A stretch of 64,000 nucleotides of DNA, from positions 26,820-90,819 of the forward strand of contig CAYWUJ010000006.1 in the NCBI GenBank assembly GCA_964461455.1. Direction: 5' to 3'. Below, one piece after another: positions 25,428 through 35,212 of this stretch; position 1 is the first letter of the stretch, and each line of letters begins with the position of its first letter. The notes under the pieces are model-generated. The model was not told the origin of the DNA, did not search any database, and saw only the letters and a program-made list of their open reading frames with translations. This DNA is from UBA1413 sp964461455 (GTDB taxonomy: Bacteria > Bacteroidota > Bacteroidia > Bacteroidales > Prolixibacteraceae). The position numbers and the translations under genes are program-made.

Positions 25428-26783
25428 ATGGAAAGAAAAGCAGCAGCATTTGTGGTTGACTTCATGGCCCGTGTGGTGGCCAAGGATCCCCAGGAGAAGG
25501 AGTTTCATCAGGCTGTGCACGAGGTGGTGGAGAGCCTGGCCCCCTTTGTGATACAGAATCCGGCCTATGCGAAGGCCCGCATTCTGGACAGGATGGCGGA
25601 GCCTGAGAGGATGATCACCTTCAGGGTTCCCTGGGTAAATGACCGTGGCGAGGTGGAAATCAACAGGGGATACAGGATACAGATGAACAGCGCCATCGGA
25701 CCCTACAAGGGAGGATTGCGGTTTCACGCTTCTGTGAACCAGAGCATCCTGAAGTTCCTGGCCTTTGAGCAGGTCCTCAAAAACAGCCTGACCACCCTGC
25801 CCATGGGTGGCGGAAAGGGAGGCTCCGATTTCAATCCCAAGGGGAAAACCGACAACGAAGTGATGCGTTTCTGCCAGTCGTTCATGAATGAGTTATTCCG
25901 CCATATTGGTCCCGACACCGATGTTCCTGCTGGCGATATCGGCGTGGGAGGCCGCGAAATCGGCTTTCTGTACGGCCAGTACAAAAGGCTGCGTAATGAG
26001 TTCTCCGGAACTTTTACCGGCAAGGGCGCCGGCTGGGGCGGCAGTCCCCTGCGCCCCGAAGCCACAGGTTATGGCACCACCTATTTTGCCCAGGAGATGC
26101 TCGACACGGCCGGAGATGCCATTGAAGATAAAACCGTGGCCATCTCGGGATCGGGAAATGTGGCCCAGTATGCCGTGGAAAAAGTGACCCAGCTGGGGGG
26201 AAAAGTGGTCACCCTCTCCGATTCCAACGGATATATCTATGACCCTGAAGGCATCAACGCCGAAAAACTGGAATACGTGATGGAACTGAAGAATCTCCTG
26301 CGCGGAAGGATAAGGGAGTATGCCAGCGAATTCACAGGGGCGCAGTATTTCGAGGGAGAGCGGCCCTGGAGGGTTCCCTGCCAGATCGCCATGCCGTGTG
26401 CCACCCAAAACGAACTCGACGGAACCGACGCCCGCACGTTGGTCGCCAATGGGTGCAAATGCATCTCGGAAGGCGCCAACATGCCCTCAACCCCCGAAGC
26501 CATCCAGGTCTTCCAGTCCGCCAAACTGCTCTATGCCCCCGGAAAAGCAGCCAACGCAGGAGGTGTGGCCACCTCAGGACTCGAAATGACCCAGAACTCC
26601 ATGCGCCTCACCTGGACCCGCGAGGAAGTCGACGCCCGCCTCCACACCATCATGAAAAATATCCATCAAACCTGCCAGCAATACGGCAGGGAAGCCGACG
26701 GATATGTCAACTATGTCAAAGGCGCCAACATCGGAGGCTTCCTGAAGGTGGCCAACGCCATGCTGGCCCAGGGGATCGTCTGA
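25428..26783 (+). CDS. gdhA: NADP-type glutamate dehydrogenase (hexameric class)
   Basis: 451 residues from ATG 25428, the standard length of the small hexameric class. It interconverts glutamate and 2-oxoglutarate plus ammonia. Visible signatures are GPYKGGLRFHASVNQSILKF, the catalytic-lysine block LPMGGGKGGSDFNP, VPAGDIGVGGREIGF and the nucleotide-binding AISGSGNVAQYA. Cofactor preference (NADP against NAD) is inferred from family resemblance only. It has a long AT-rich upstream region and a strong terminator directly after it, so it is transcribed alone. Confidence 0.96.
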   Translation: MERKAAAFVVDFMARVVAKDPQEKEFHQAVHEVVESLAPFVIQNPAYAKARILDRMAEPERMITFRVPWVNDRGEVEINRGYRIQMNSAIGPYKGGLRFHASVNQSILKFLAFEQVLKNSLTTLPMGGGKGGSDFNPKGKTDNEVMRFCQSFMNELFRHIGPDTDVPAGDIGVGGREIGFLYGQYKRLRNEFSGTFTGKGAGWGGSPLRPEATGYGTTYFAQEMLDTAGDAIEDKTVAISGSGNVAQYAVEKVTQLGGKVVTLSDSNGYIYDPEGINAEKLEYVMELKNLLRGRIREYASEFTGAQYFEGERPWRVPCQIAMPCATQNELDGTDARTLVANGCKCISEGANMPSTPEAIQVFQSAKLLYAPGKAANAGGVATSGLEMTQNSMRLTWTREEVDARLHTIMKNIHQTCQQYGREADGYVNYVKGANIGGFLKVANAMLAQGIV

Positions 26784-26829
26784 CCTTCCCCGTCTTTCCG
26801 CCCTCCCCATTGCCAATGAAGAGAGCACA

Positions 26830-26870
26830 GGGAGGCTGTCACCCATATGCGTGTGACAGCCTCCCTTTTT
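26830..26870 (+). terminator. Strong rho-independent terminator after gdhA
   Basis: A perfect 13-bp stem (26830-26842 with 26853-26865), a 10-base loop and five T. Confidence 0.9.
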
Positions 26871-27056
26871 ATTTCAGGTTTTTACCGGTAAACGATATAA
26901 GCAGCAGAACCAATCCCCGGAAACTGGAAAATCCTCCAAAAAGCGGAATTCACGGATAATTTCCGGCCGTTTATCGGTAAATATGGTGGATTTCGTACCC
27001 CGACCACCGATTTTTGGATGAGAAACCAGAAAACAGAATTCATTAATTCAAAAGCC

Positions 27057-27788
27057 ATGATTGCCATTAACAATCTGCACAAGTCGTATGTCACGGGAAA
27101 CAACTCACTGCATGTCCTCAAGGGAATTGACCTGGAAATAGACGCCGGTGAATTTGTTTCCGTCATGGGATCTTCAGGGTCGGGCAAGTCCACCCTGCTG
27201 AACATATTAGGGATCCTTGACGATTACGATGAAGGAGACTATTTCCTCGACGGAAAGAAAATCAAAGGGTTGAATGAGACCCGGGCGGCCATCACCCGGA
27301 ACCAGATGATCGGTTTTGTTTTTCAGTCTTTTAACCTGATCTCTTTCAAGAATGCCCGGGAGAATGTGGCCCTGCCCCTCTATTATCAGAAGGTAAGCCG
27401 TAAAAAGCGGAATCTGGTGGCCATGGAGTACCTCGACCGCTTCGGTCTGAAGGAGTGGGCCGATCACCTCCCCTCGGAACTCTCGGGAGGACAGAAACAA
27501 AGGGTGGCCATCGCCCGTGCCCTCATCTCCAACCCCAAGATCATCCTGGCCGATGAACCCACCGGGGCCCTTGACACCGCCACTTCGTTCGAAGTCATGG
27601 AAATCCTCAAGGAGGTCAACGACCAGGGGATCACGGTGATCATTGTCACCCACGAACACGACATCGCCGCCATGACCAAAAAGATCATCCGCCTGAAAGA
27701 TGGGATCATCGGGGAAACCATCATCAACGGAGAACTGAAAATGTACCGCGAAAAAGTAAAAAGCGAAAACAGCCTGACCTATGTTTGA
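27057..27788 (+). CDS. ABC transporter ATPase, MacB/LolD type
   Basis: 243 residues from ATG 27057 (MIAINNLHKSY). An upstream ATG at 27018 would add 13 residues but starts before the usual family N-terminus. Walker A is GSSGSGKST (38-46), the signature is LSGGQKQR, and Walker B is IILADEPTGALD. The 3' end overlaps the first permease gene by eight bases. It powers the efflux or lipoprotein-handling complex formed with the two permeases, the adaptor and the outer-membrane protein encoded next. Confidence 0.95.
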   Translation: MIAINNLHKSYVTGNNSLHVLKGIDLEIDAGEFVSVMGSSGSGKSTLLNILGILDDYDEGDYFLDGKKIKGLNETRAAITRNQMIGFVFQSFNLISFKNARENVALPLYYQKVSRKKRNLVAMEYLDRFGLKEWADHLPSELSGGQKQRVAIARALISNPKIILADEPTGALDTATSFEVMEILKEVNDQGITVIIVTHEHDIAAMTKKIIRLKDGIIGETIINGELKMYREKVKSENSLTYV

Positions 27789-29037
27789 TGCGGATATCTG
27801 GCAGGAAATCTTCAGCACCATCAGGAAGAATAAACTGCGCACTTTCCTGACCGGTTTCTCGGTAGCCTGGGGCATTTTTATGCTGATGGTCCTGCTCGGC
27901 TCGGGAAACGGACTCCAGAACGGCGTCAGGGAGGAATTCGCCGACAATGCCGTGAACATCATGTGGATGTGGACCGGAAAAACCTCGGTCCCCTACAAGG
28001 GACTGAAAGAAGGACGGGATATCCGCTTCAACAACGAGGATTATGATTATCTGACCACCCGGGCCGATGATATCGCCCAGGTCTCCAGCCGGTTTTACCT
28101 CCGTGGCGACCTCACCTATTCCTATGGCAAAGAGTATGGTTCTTTCTCCACCAGCACCTGCCATCCCGCACTGATGGAGATGGAAAAGATAAAACTGACG
28201 CGGGGAAGATTCATCAATGAACTTGACATGAGGGAATTACGCAAAGTCATTGTCATCGGCGACGATATCAGGAAGGCCCTTTTCAAGGAGGAGGATCCCA
28301 TGGGAAAATATATCAAGGTAGGATCGGTACCTTTCAAGGTCGTCGGGGTTTCTCTCGACCCCGGGTCTGATCAGAACCGTCAGGCTTATATGCCCTTCAC
28401 CACGGCCCAGCGGCTTTATGCCGGGGGCAACCGGGTCCATAACTTCACGGTCACCACCCGCATGGTCTCAACGGTCAAAGAGGCCGAAGCCATAGACCTG
28501 CGAATTCGTGATCAAATGGCCCAGCGTCATGATTTTGACCCCGAAGATAAAAGCGCCATGGGCTCTTACAACATGCTTACCGATTACATCAGAACCATGA
28601 AGATTTTCCAGGCCATCAAGCTGTTTATCTGGATCATCGGCATCGGCACCCTGATCGCGGGTATCGTGGGCGTGAGCAACATCATGCTGATCCTGGTCAA
28701 GGAACGCACCCGCGAAATCGGCATCCGCAAATCACTGGGCGCCAGTCCGGCTTCCGTGGTCGGCCTCGTGCTCCTCGAATCCATCCTGATCACCACCGTA
28801 GCAGGATACCTGGGCCTGGTGATGGGCGTCGGACTGATGGAAGCCGTGAATTTCGGACTGGAACAGATGATGGCCGGGGGCGGAGGAGACCAGATCTTCT
28901 TCCGCAATCCCACCGTCAATTTCACCACCGCACTCGCCGCCACGGCCATCCTGATCATTTCCGGAGCCCTGGCAGGCTATATCCCCGCCCGGAAAGCCGC
29001 CAATGTCAAACCCATCGAAGCCCTCCGTGATGAATAA
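27781..29037 (+). CDS. MacB-type ABC permease, first copy
   Basis: 418 residues from ATG 27781. One N-terminal membrane span (FLTGFSVAWGIFMLMVLLG) precedes a large periplasmic MacB_PCD domain (about 45-275). The FtsX domain with three further spans follows (LFIWIIGIGTLIAGIVGVSNI, then the coupling loop VKERTREIGIRKSLGASP). The C-terminus is PARKAANVKPIEALRDE, as in the second copy. It is translationally linked to the ATPase by overlap. Together with the second permease it could form a heterodimer. Confidence 0.93.
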   Translation: MFDADIWQEIFSTIRKNKLRTFLTGFSVAWGIFMLMVLLGSGNGLQNGVREEFADNAVNIMWMWTGKTSVPYKGLKEGRDIRFNNEDYDYLTTRADDIAQVSSRFYLRGDLTYSYGKEYGSFSTSTCHPALMEMEKIKLTRGRFINELDMRELRKVIVIGDDIRKALFKEEDPMGKYIKVGSVPFKVVGVSLDPGSDQNRQAYMPFTTAQRLYAGGNRVHNFTVTTRMVSTVKEAEAIDLRIRDQMAQRHDFDPEDKSAMGSYNMLTDYIRTMKIFQAIKLFIWIIGIGTLIAGIVGVSNIMLILVKERTREIGIRKSLGASPASVVGLVLLESILITTVAGYLGLVMGVGLMEAVNFGLEQMMAGGGGDQIFFRNPTVNFTTALAATAILIISGALAGYIPARKAANVKPIEALRDE

Positions 29038-29138
29038 GGCTGAGGTTGACGTTAGGAATTAACCATAATGATATAAACTAATATCGTCTTGACATTAAAG
29101 CATTTAAGATTTAAGAATCAAGACTTAAGATTAAAAAC

Positions 29139-30407
29139 ATGTTTGACCTGGATCGTTGGAAAGAAATTGGACATGCCCTGTCGAAGAATAAGGTACGCAG
29201 CCTGCTGACCGCTTTCGGGGTGTTCTGGGGGATATTCATGCTCATTGTCATGGCCGGGGCCGGAAACGGACTGACCAACGGACTGGTGGAAGGGGTCGCC
29301 AAATTCGCCACCAACTCGGCCCTGGTGTGGACCAACCGTACCGGGGAACCCTACAAGGGATACAAACGCGGAAGATACTGGAATATGGACTCCGAAGATA
29401 TCGAGATTATCAGAAACAGGGTCCCCGAAGTGGAGATCCTGACTCCCAAGAATTTCGGTTCCGACGATAACAGCGGGCCCAACACCATCAGGGGCATCCG
29501 CAACGGTTCCTTCAACATCAAGGGTGATTACCCCGATTATGTAAAAATTGACCCGGTATCCATCGTGTACGGCCGCTGGATCAACGAAATGGATATGAGG
29601 GAAAAACGGAAAGTGTGCGTCATCGGCAATAAGGTATATGAAACCATGTTTGACAACGGGGAGAATCCCCTGGGAGAATACCTGAAAATTTCAGGGGTCT
29701 ATTATCAGGTGGTCGGGGTGATCAAACCGGAGACCCGCATCAACATTAACGGCCGTACCGAGGAGTCGGTGAGTATCCCCTTCACCACCATGCAACAAAC
29801 CTATAACATGGGGAATGAGGTGCACGTTCTGGCTTTTACGGCCAAGCCCGGTGTGCCGGTCAGCGTTGTCGAGGAGAAAGTAAAGGCCATCATCAGGCAG
29901 CGTCATGCCATATCCCCCACCGATGTGCAGGCCATCAGCGGCGTCAATATTGAAAAACAGTTTCTGCAAATGAAGGGGTTGTTTATCGGGATCAACATCC
30001 TTACCTGGATCGTGGGCATCGGCACACTCATGGCTGGGGTGATCGGGGTCAGCAACATTATGCTGGTGATTGTGAAGGAACGCACCAGGGAAATCGGGGT
30101 GCAGCGGGCCCTGGGAGCACGGCCGGTGACCATCATCACCCAGGTCATGCTCGAAAGCGTAGCCCTGACCACGGTGGCCGGCTATATCGGGCTTTCCCTG
30201 GGGGTCGGACTCCTGGAACTCGTCAACAGAATTCTGGAAAGCCAGTCGCGCAATGAAGATGAGATCTTCTTCCGCCACCCTGAAGTCAGCATGTCCGTAG
30301 CCCTGGCAGCATTGGCGGTTCTGATTGTCGCGGGGTTATTCGCAGGTTCGATTCCTGCCAAAAGAGCCCTCCAGATCAAACCCATCGAGGCACTGAGAGA
30401 AGAATAA
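29139..30407 (+). CDS. MacB-type ABC permease, second copy
   Basis: 422 residues from ATG 29139. It has the same layout as the first copy: N-terminal span (AFGVFWGIFMLIVMAGAGNG), periplasmic domain, then FtsX spans and the coupling loop VKERTREIGVQRALGARP, ending IPAKRALQIKPIEALREE. The two copies are clearly paralogous but diverged through the periplasmic domain, so this is an old duplication. The 101-base gap before it contains A/T-rich near-repeats (TTTAAGATTTAAGAATCAAG and similar). Confidence 0.93.
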   Translation: MFDLDRWKEIGHALSKNKVRSLLTAFGVFWGIFMLIVMAGAGNGLTNGLVEGVAKFATNSALVWTNRTGEPYKGYKRGRYWNMDSEDIEIIRNRVPEVEILTPKNFGSDDNSGPNTIRGIRNGSFNIKGDYPDYVKIDPVSIVYGRWINEMDMREKRKVCVIGNKVYETMFDNGENPLGEYLKISGVYYQVVGVIKPETRININGRTEESVSIPFTTMQQTYNMGNEVHVLAFTAKPGVPVSVVEEKVKAIIRQRHAISPTDVQAISGVNIEKQFLQMKGLFIGINILTWIVGIGTLMAGVIGVSNIMLVIVKERTREIGVQRALGARPVTIITQVMLESVALTTVAGYIGLSLGVGLLELVNRILESQSRNEDEIFFRHPEVSMSVALAALAVLIVAGLFAGSIPAKRALQIKPIEALREE

Positions 30408-30456
30408 TTACAAAGAAAAATATAGGTTAAGATTAAACAAATAATGATTTAAAGCC

Positions 30457-31566
30457 ATGAAGAAGATTATCAGAATTGCCGGTTTTGTGTTGTTAGGCCT
30501 TGTATTCATCGGGACCCTGGGCTTTCTCTACAAAAAATCGCAGCCAGAACCAGAAATTTACGATGTGAAAAATCCGGAGGTCACCACGATTATCAAAAAG
30601 ACCGTGGCCACAGGGTCTATAGAACCCCGGAAGGAGATAGAAATCAAACCCCAGGTTTCCGGAATTGTCGAGGAGTTGTTCATCGAAGCCGGAACGATGG
30701 TCAGAAAGGGTGATGTTCTGGCCAGGGTTAACATCATCCCCGACATGGTCAACCTCAACAATGCCGAGTCGAGGGTAAACCGTGCCAAGCTGAATTATGA
30801 GGATGCCAAAATCAATTACGACCGGCAGACCACCCTTTTTGAGAGGGAGGTGATTCCCCGGGAAGAGTACCAGAGGGCGCAGCTCAGTTTTAATGCGGCA
30901 CGCGAAGAGATGGAGGCCGCCGAAAACAACCTCGACCTCATCCGCAAGGGAGTGACCCGCAGTTCCGCCAAAACCACCAATACCCTGATCAGGTCAACCA
31001 TCGACGGTATGGTCCTCGACGTTCCGGTGAAAGAGGGATTTTCGGTGATCCAGGCCAACACCTTTAACGCAGGAACCACCATTGCCGTCATCGCCGATAT
31101 GAAAGACATGATCTTCATCGGAAAAGTCGACGAAACCGAAGTGGGCAAAATCAGGGAGGGCATGAACATTGAACTGACCATCGGGGCTATTGAAGAAGAG
31201 ACCTTCCGGGCGGTTTTGAAATACATCGCCCCCAAGGGGAAAATTGAAAACGGAGCCATTCAGTTTGAGATCAAGGCCGACCTGTTGCTGGCCGAGAACC
31301 AGTTTATACGCTCGGGGTACAGCGCCAACGCCAACATCGTGCTCGACCGCCGCGACAGCGTCCTCTCCATTCCCGAATCCATGCTCCATTTCGAGAAAGA
31401 CACGGCCTATGTGGAGGTGGAAACATCGCCGGGAAAATACGACAAAAGAGTGGTGAAAACCGGCCTTTCCGACGGCATCAATATCGAAATTACCGAAGGC
31501 CTGGTGAAAAACGACAAGGTGAAAGGCGAAAAGATAGATCCCAAGGCAAAGAAAACAGAGGCATAA
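30457..31566 (+). CDS. Periplasmic adaptor (membrane fusion protein) of the tripartite transporter
   Basis: 369 residues from ATG 30457. A membrane anchor (about 5-24, IIRIAGFVLLGLVFIGTLGF) is followed by a lipoyl-like half motif (KPQVSGIVEELFIEAGTMVR). A coiled-coil hairpin (about 95-165) and the matching half motif (IRSTIDGMVLDVPVKEG) come next, then beta-barrel and membrane-proximal domains. This is a MacA/HlyD-like adaptor joining the inner-membrane permeases to the TolC-like channel. It ends in a Lys-rich tail. Confidence 0.94.
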   Translation: MKKIIRIAGFVLLGLVFIGTLGFLYKKSQPEPEIYDVKNPEVTTIIKKTVATGSIEPRKEIEIKPQVSGIVEELFIEAGTMVRKGDVLARVNIIPDMVNLNNAESRVNRAKLNYEDAKINYDRQTTLFEREVIPREEYQRAQLSFNAAREEMEAAENNLDLIRKGVTRSSAKTTNTLIRSTIDGMVLDVPVKEGFSVIQANTFNAGTTIAVIADMKDMIFIGKVDETEVGKIREGMNIELTIGAIEEETFRAVLKYIAPKGKIENGAIQFEIKADLLLAENQFIRSGYSANANIVLDRRDSVLSIPESMLHFEKDTAYVEVETSPGKYDKRVVKTGLSDGINIEITEGLVKNDKVKGEKIDPKAKKTEA

Positions 31567-31709
31567 CCCCTGCCGGGGCCGTCCTTTCCTGACAGGATGT
31601 TCCTTCCCAACGGGCTCCTTCCGGGGAAAGGCCACCCCATGTATAACAGCGCCCCGGAAATTCCGCGGGAAAAAACAACTTTTCAAGTACAAAATCAGAC
31701 GATAAAGCA

Positions 31710-33065
31710 ATGAGACAGTGGATTATCATATCGATGGTGTTGCTGGTGATGGCCGGCGGCACGGGAGTTCAGGCCCAGGAAACATGGAGTTTGCAGCAGT
31801 GCGTGGACTATGCCCTGGAAAACAACATCCAGATCAGGCAGCAGGACCTGGCCGTCAAATATCAGGAGAATCAGCTGAGCCAGGCAAAAAGCAACCGGCT
31901 TCCCAACCTGAACGGACAGCTGGGGAATAACTATAACTTCGGAAGGTCGCTGACTTACCAGAATACTTACGAAAACAGCAATTCCATGAGTATTTCGGGT
32001 TATCTGGGAACCGATGTGACCCTGTGGAACGGGTCACAGATGCAGAACCTCATCAGGCAGCGCGATCTCGACCTGCAGGCCACCATTCTCGATATGCAAA
32101 AGGCCAAAGATGACCTGGTGCTGAACATAGCAGCCCTCTACCTCGAGATTCTCTTCGCCGAAGAGCTGATCGCCATCGATGAGGGCCAGATGGAGGTCAC
32201 CCGGCAACAGATTGACCGGACCCGCAAACTCATCGAGGCAGGAAGCCAGGCCCGCGGCGCCCTCCTGGAAACGGAAGCCCAGCTGGCACGCGAAGAACTC
32301 CAGCTGGTGAATGACCAGAACCGCGCACAGCTGGCCTACCTCAACCTCTACCAGATGCTGGAACTCCCCATCAATAAGTCCTTCTCCGTGGAAAAACCCG
32401 ATATCCCCGCTCCCGGGTCGGGAAGCATGGGCTTTAACTCCCTCTCGGTTTTCAACAATGCCGTGCTTACACGTCCCGAAATCGTCGCCTCCCAGTTGAG
32501 GGTGGAGAGCGCCCGCAAACAACTCGACCAGGCCCGCGGCGCCCGCTGGCCCAGCCTCTCCTTCGGCGCCAACTACTACAACAATTTCAACGACAACTAC
32601 GTTCGGGCCATCAACAACAACCCCCTCGACACCGAAGTAATCCCCTTTTCTGACCAGCTCAAAAACAACAAACGTTATGGCTTCGGACTTACCCTTAACG
32701 TTCCCGTTTTTAACAAATACCAGGTGAAAAACGCCATCGCGGCCTCCGAGTTACAGGTGTCAGACTATGAATACCGGCTCCAGAACTCAAAAAACCTCCT
32801 CCAGAAGGATATCGAACAGGCTTACACCAACGCCCTGGCCGCCCTGAAAAAATATATCTCCAGCGAAAAAGCCGTCCATTCCAGCCAGGAAGCCTTCAGA
32901 TATGCCGAAGAGAAATTCAGCGTGGGACTGGTCACCACCGTTGAGTACAACCAGATCAAAAATAACCTGACAGCAGCCCAGGGCCAACTGTCACAGGCCA
33001 AATATGACTACATCTTCCGGACAAAAATACTGGACTTCTATAACGGAATCCCCATCAGGCTGTAA
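31710..33065 (+). CDS. TolC-family outer-membrane efflux protein
   Basis: 451 residues from ATG 31710. A signal peptide ends in VQAQ (about 23), followed by TWSLQQCVDYALENNIQIRQ, the classic start of outer-membrane efflux proteins. Two repeats of long helices carry the typical Q/A-rich heptads (LEAGSQARGALLETEAQLA; KFSVGLVTTVEYNQIKNNL). It forms the trimeric exit channel. It is the last gene of the five-gene set and is followed by a terminator at 33182-33211. Confidence 0.95.
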   Translation: MRQWIIISMVLLVMAGGTGVQAQETWSLQQCVDYALENNIQIRQQDLAVKYQENQLSQAKSNRLPNLNGQLGNNYNFGRSLTYQNTYENSNSMSISGYLGTDVTLWNGSQMQNLIRQRDLDLQATILDMQKAKDDLVLNIAALYLEILFAEELIAIDEGQMEVTRQQIDRTRKLIEAGSQARGALLETEAQLAREELQLVNDQNRAQLAYLNLYQMLELPINKSFSVEKPDIPAPGSGSMGFNSLSVFNNAVLTRPEIVASQLRVESARKQLDQARGARWPSLSFGANYYNNFNDNYVRAINNNPLDTEVIPFSDQLKNNKRYGFGLTLNVPVFNKYQVKNAIAASELQVSDYEYRLQNSKNLLQKDIEQAYTNALAALKKYISSEKAVHSSQEAFRYAEEKFSVGLVTTVEYNQIKNNLTAAQGQLSQAKYDYIFRTKILDFYNGIPIRL

Positions 33066-33181
33066 ACGTCACCTTAAGCCTGCGAAAATGGCCGGCTCCT
33101 GATCGCAGACTTCGGCACACCCATCCTGATGAATTCCCCGGCCTATACGTCATCTCCCGGAATCAGGGAAACAGAGAAATG

Positions 33182-33211
33182 AGTCACCCCGGCAACGAAG
33201 GGTGACTTTTT
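33182..33211 (+). terminator. Rho-independent terminator of the efflux operon
   Basis: AGTCACCC (33182-33189) pairs with GGGTGACT (33200-33207) around a 10-base loop and runs into T's. It abuts the stop codon of the convergent lipoprotein gene. Confidence 0.8.
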
Positions 33212-33688
33212 CTATTTCTTCTTCAATTCCTCTAAAAGCTCTTCGACCACCTTGACCGCGGAATCGCCGATCTCACGCGCCCCCTTGGAGATCTCCCGAA
33301 GGTCCTCCTCAAGGTTTTCATCGAGGTATTTCTTCACATCTTCCCCCATTTTGGAAATCTCTTCCGGAAGGTTCTCAAAGACAGTCCTCCCCAACCGGGA
33401 AGTCTCCCTGTTGGCCAGAAACCTCCCCTTCAGCAGGGTAACCTCAATTTTCTCCTCCAGGGTCATCTCCTCCCTGAATTTTTCAAAATACTCCCCCGTA
33501 TACCTCGAAAAACGCTTGTTCGCCCACTTCCAGTCACTCTCGGTGAATTTGCCGCTGTTCTTTTCCACATCGGCCACGAACTTCTCAAACCCCTTCAGGT
33601 AAGCCTCCTTTGTGGTGGGTTGCATACAGGAGGTGAGGGTGAAGGCAAGTAAAAGGAGCACTCCTCCCCTGATCATGGTTGTTTGCAT
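33212..33688 (-). CDS. Small lipoprotein, DUF6565-like
   Basis: 158 residues from ATG 33688. The signal GGVLLLLAFTLTSC gives a lipidated cysteine at about residue 21. The mature part is highly charged and almost wholly helical (KWANKRFSRYTGEYFEKF; ENLEEDLREISKGAREIGDS). It resembles a family often annotated DUF6565 in Bacteroidota; I am not certain of the name. No function is known. It lies 26 bases after yihY in the same direction. A TTG-initiated extension to 33718 overlaps yihY and is not preferred. Confidence 0.8.
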   Translation of the reverse strand: MQTTMIRGGVLLLLAFTLTSCMQPTTKEAYLKGFEKFVADVEKNSGKFTESDWKWANKRFSRYTGEYFEKFREEMTLEEKIEVTLLKGRFLANRETSRLGRTVFENLPEEISKMGEDVKKYLDENLEEDLREISKGAREIGDSAVKVVEELLEELKKK

Positions 33689-33714
33689 CTTCTTCAGTTT
33701 TGTTTTTACCCTTG

Positions 33715-34695
33715 TCAATTTAATGGTTTTTCCACTTTTTTACGCATGCGGGAATAAAAAGATTCCTTATCATCCGACACCTGCTTGGCCTGGTAAATAC
33801 TGGCATTCAACTCAAAACCAATGAGCAGGACCAGCGAAAAGAGGTAGATAAGCAGCAGAACGACCAGCAGGGTCCCGATGGAGCCGTAGAGTTTGTTATA
33901 CTGGCTGAAGTTATTGATATAAAAGGTGAATCCGAAGAGGAGGGCAATGCTCAGGATGGTCGCCAGGGTACCTCCGGCCGAAATGAAGCGCCATTTGCTC
34001 TTTCGTGCCGGCGCCATATAATAAAGAAAGGAGTAGGCAAAGAAAAAGAGGGCCAAAATGATCACCCATTTCCCCGCTGAAAAAAAGTAGTAGGTGAACT
34101 TGTCAAAGAAAAACGATTTTTCAAGGAGAAAGTCAAGAAGCCGCTGTCCCCCGGTGACCAGGGCAATGGCCAGGGTGAGAAGTACTGCCTGGATACACAG
34201 CAGAGCCACCGAAATGAGCCACTGGCTGTACCAGGTTCGCCGTTTGATGCTGTGAATCGTGGCATCAAAGGCCGACATGATCGCCGAGATTCCATTGGTG
34301 GCGAAAATCAGGGCCATGAAAAAACCCAGCGACAATAAGCTGCCGCGCGGTCGTGTAATGATATCCTCCACCGTATCCTCCACAGCGCTGAACACACTCT
34401 CGGGAACGATCGACTTGATCAGGAAAAATAACTCATCCTGAAAATTGGGAATCGGGATATAGGGAATAAGGGTGAAAATGAACAGGATGGCAGGGAAGAG
34501 GGCCAGGAAAAAATTGAAGGCAATGGCGGAAGCCCTGGTGGTCAGCGCTCCGTCAACAATGCTCCGCCAAAAAAAAACGGCCACATTATAAATGGGGACT
34601 TCATCAAGGAAGGGAAGACTCACCTCTCTGGCACGGTCGGCTATTGCCGTGCCCCACCTGCGCACCCGCACAGCCACTCTTTGGTGCCATGGCAT
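33715..34695 (-). CDS. YihY/BrkB-family inner-membrane protein
   Basis: 326 residues from ATG 34695. It has about six membrane spans, and the family core is visible: FFWRSIVDGALTTRASAIAFNFFLALFPAILF near residues 42-73 and NNFSQYNKLYGSIGTLLVVLLLIYLFS near 262-288. The family (formerly called ribonuclease BN) is now regarded as membrane proteins of unsettled function, possibly transporters. It starts two bases after the DUF4783 stop codon, so the two are co-transcribed. Confidence 0.92.
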   Translation of the reverse strand: MPWHQRVAVRVRRWGTAIADRAREVSLPFLDEVPIYNVAVFFWRSIVDGALTTRASAIAFNFFLALFPAILFIFTLIPYIPIPNFQDELFFLIKSIVPESVFSAVEDTVEDIITRPRGSLLSLGFFMALIFATNGISAIMSAFDATIHSIKRRTWYSQWLISVALLCIQAVLLTLAIALVTGGQRLLDFLLEKSFFFDKFTYYFFSAGKWVIILALFFFAYSFLYYMAPARKSKWRFISAGGTLATILSIALLFGFTFYINNFSQYNKLYGSIGTLLVVLLLIYLFSLVLLIGFELNASIYQAKQVSDDKESFYSRMRKKVEKPLN

Positions 34696-34697
34696 AC

Positions 34698-35102
34698 CTA
34701 TTCCTGTTTTTCAATTCTCAGTTGATGGATGATCTCCTTGCCCGTGTTTCTCTTTAACAGGAAATAAACCCTGAAGTTCCCCTGCCTGGTCGTCAGATTG
34801 CCGATCACATACTGCGCTCCTTCCTTCCCACCCTGGTGGATAACACTGAACTTTTCAGGCTGATGCCTGACAAAAAAACTATTCACTATCTGTTCCGCCT
34901 GGGCTTTGCTGTATACATTGTCGTTCTCCAGGATCACCAGCTCCACATTCTGATTGAAAAAACCTCCCAGCATTTTGGCATTGCCCGTCTTCAACCCGAG
35001 AATGATATCATCGGGAATCTGTCCTGAAACCTGGCTGACTGCCGCTATGGAGAAGAAGAGAAGCATCAGTGAGGATAAAACCGCTTTTTGAAATGCTTTC
35101 AT
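34698..35102 (-). CDS. DUF4783-like exported protein
   Basis: 134 residues from ATG 35102 (MKAFQKAVLSS). A signal peptide ends near VSGQ (about 28). The mature domain (IPDDIILGLKTGNAKMLGGF...KAQAEQIVNSFFVRHQP) is a small cystatin/NTF2-like fold seen in DUF4783 proteins of Bacteroidota. The molecular role is unknown. It is the first gene of a three-gene envelope operon with yihY and the 33212-33688 lipoprotein. Confidence 0.85.
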   Translation of the reverse strand: MKAFQKAVLSSLMLLFFSIAAVSQVSGQIPDDIILGLKTGNAKMLGGFFNQNVELVILENDNVYSKAQAEQIVNSFFVRHQPEKFSVIHQGGKEGAQYVIGNLTTRQGNFRVYFLLKRNTGKEIIHQLRIEKQE

Positions 35103-35117
35103 TATATCTTCATTGTC

Positions 35118-35125
35118 TAAATTTG
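35118..35125 (+). promoter_or_regulatory. Bacteroidota -7 box (TAAATTTG) before rlmH
   Basis: An exact TAnnTTTG match about 88 bases before the rlmH ATG. No well-spaced -33 TTTG. Confidence 0.45.
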
Positions 35126-35212
35126 TACTCTGTTGAATGCAAAAACTGTGCAAAAGCAAAACCACTCATCAATTTTAGTGTAAATTTAGGAATTTTATTC
35201 ATATCCCAAAGG

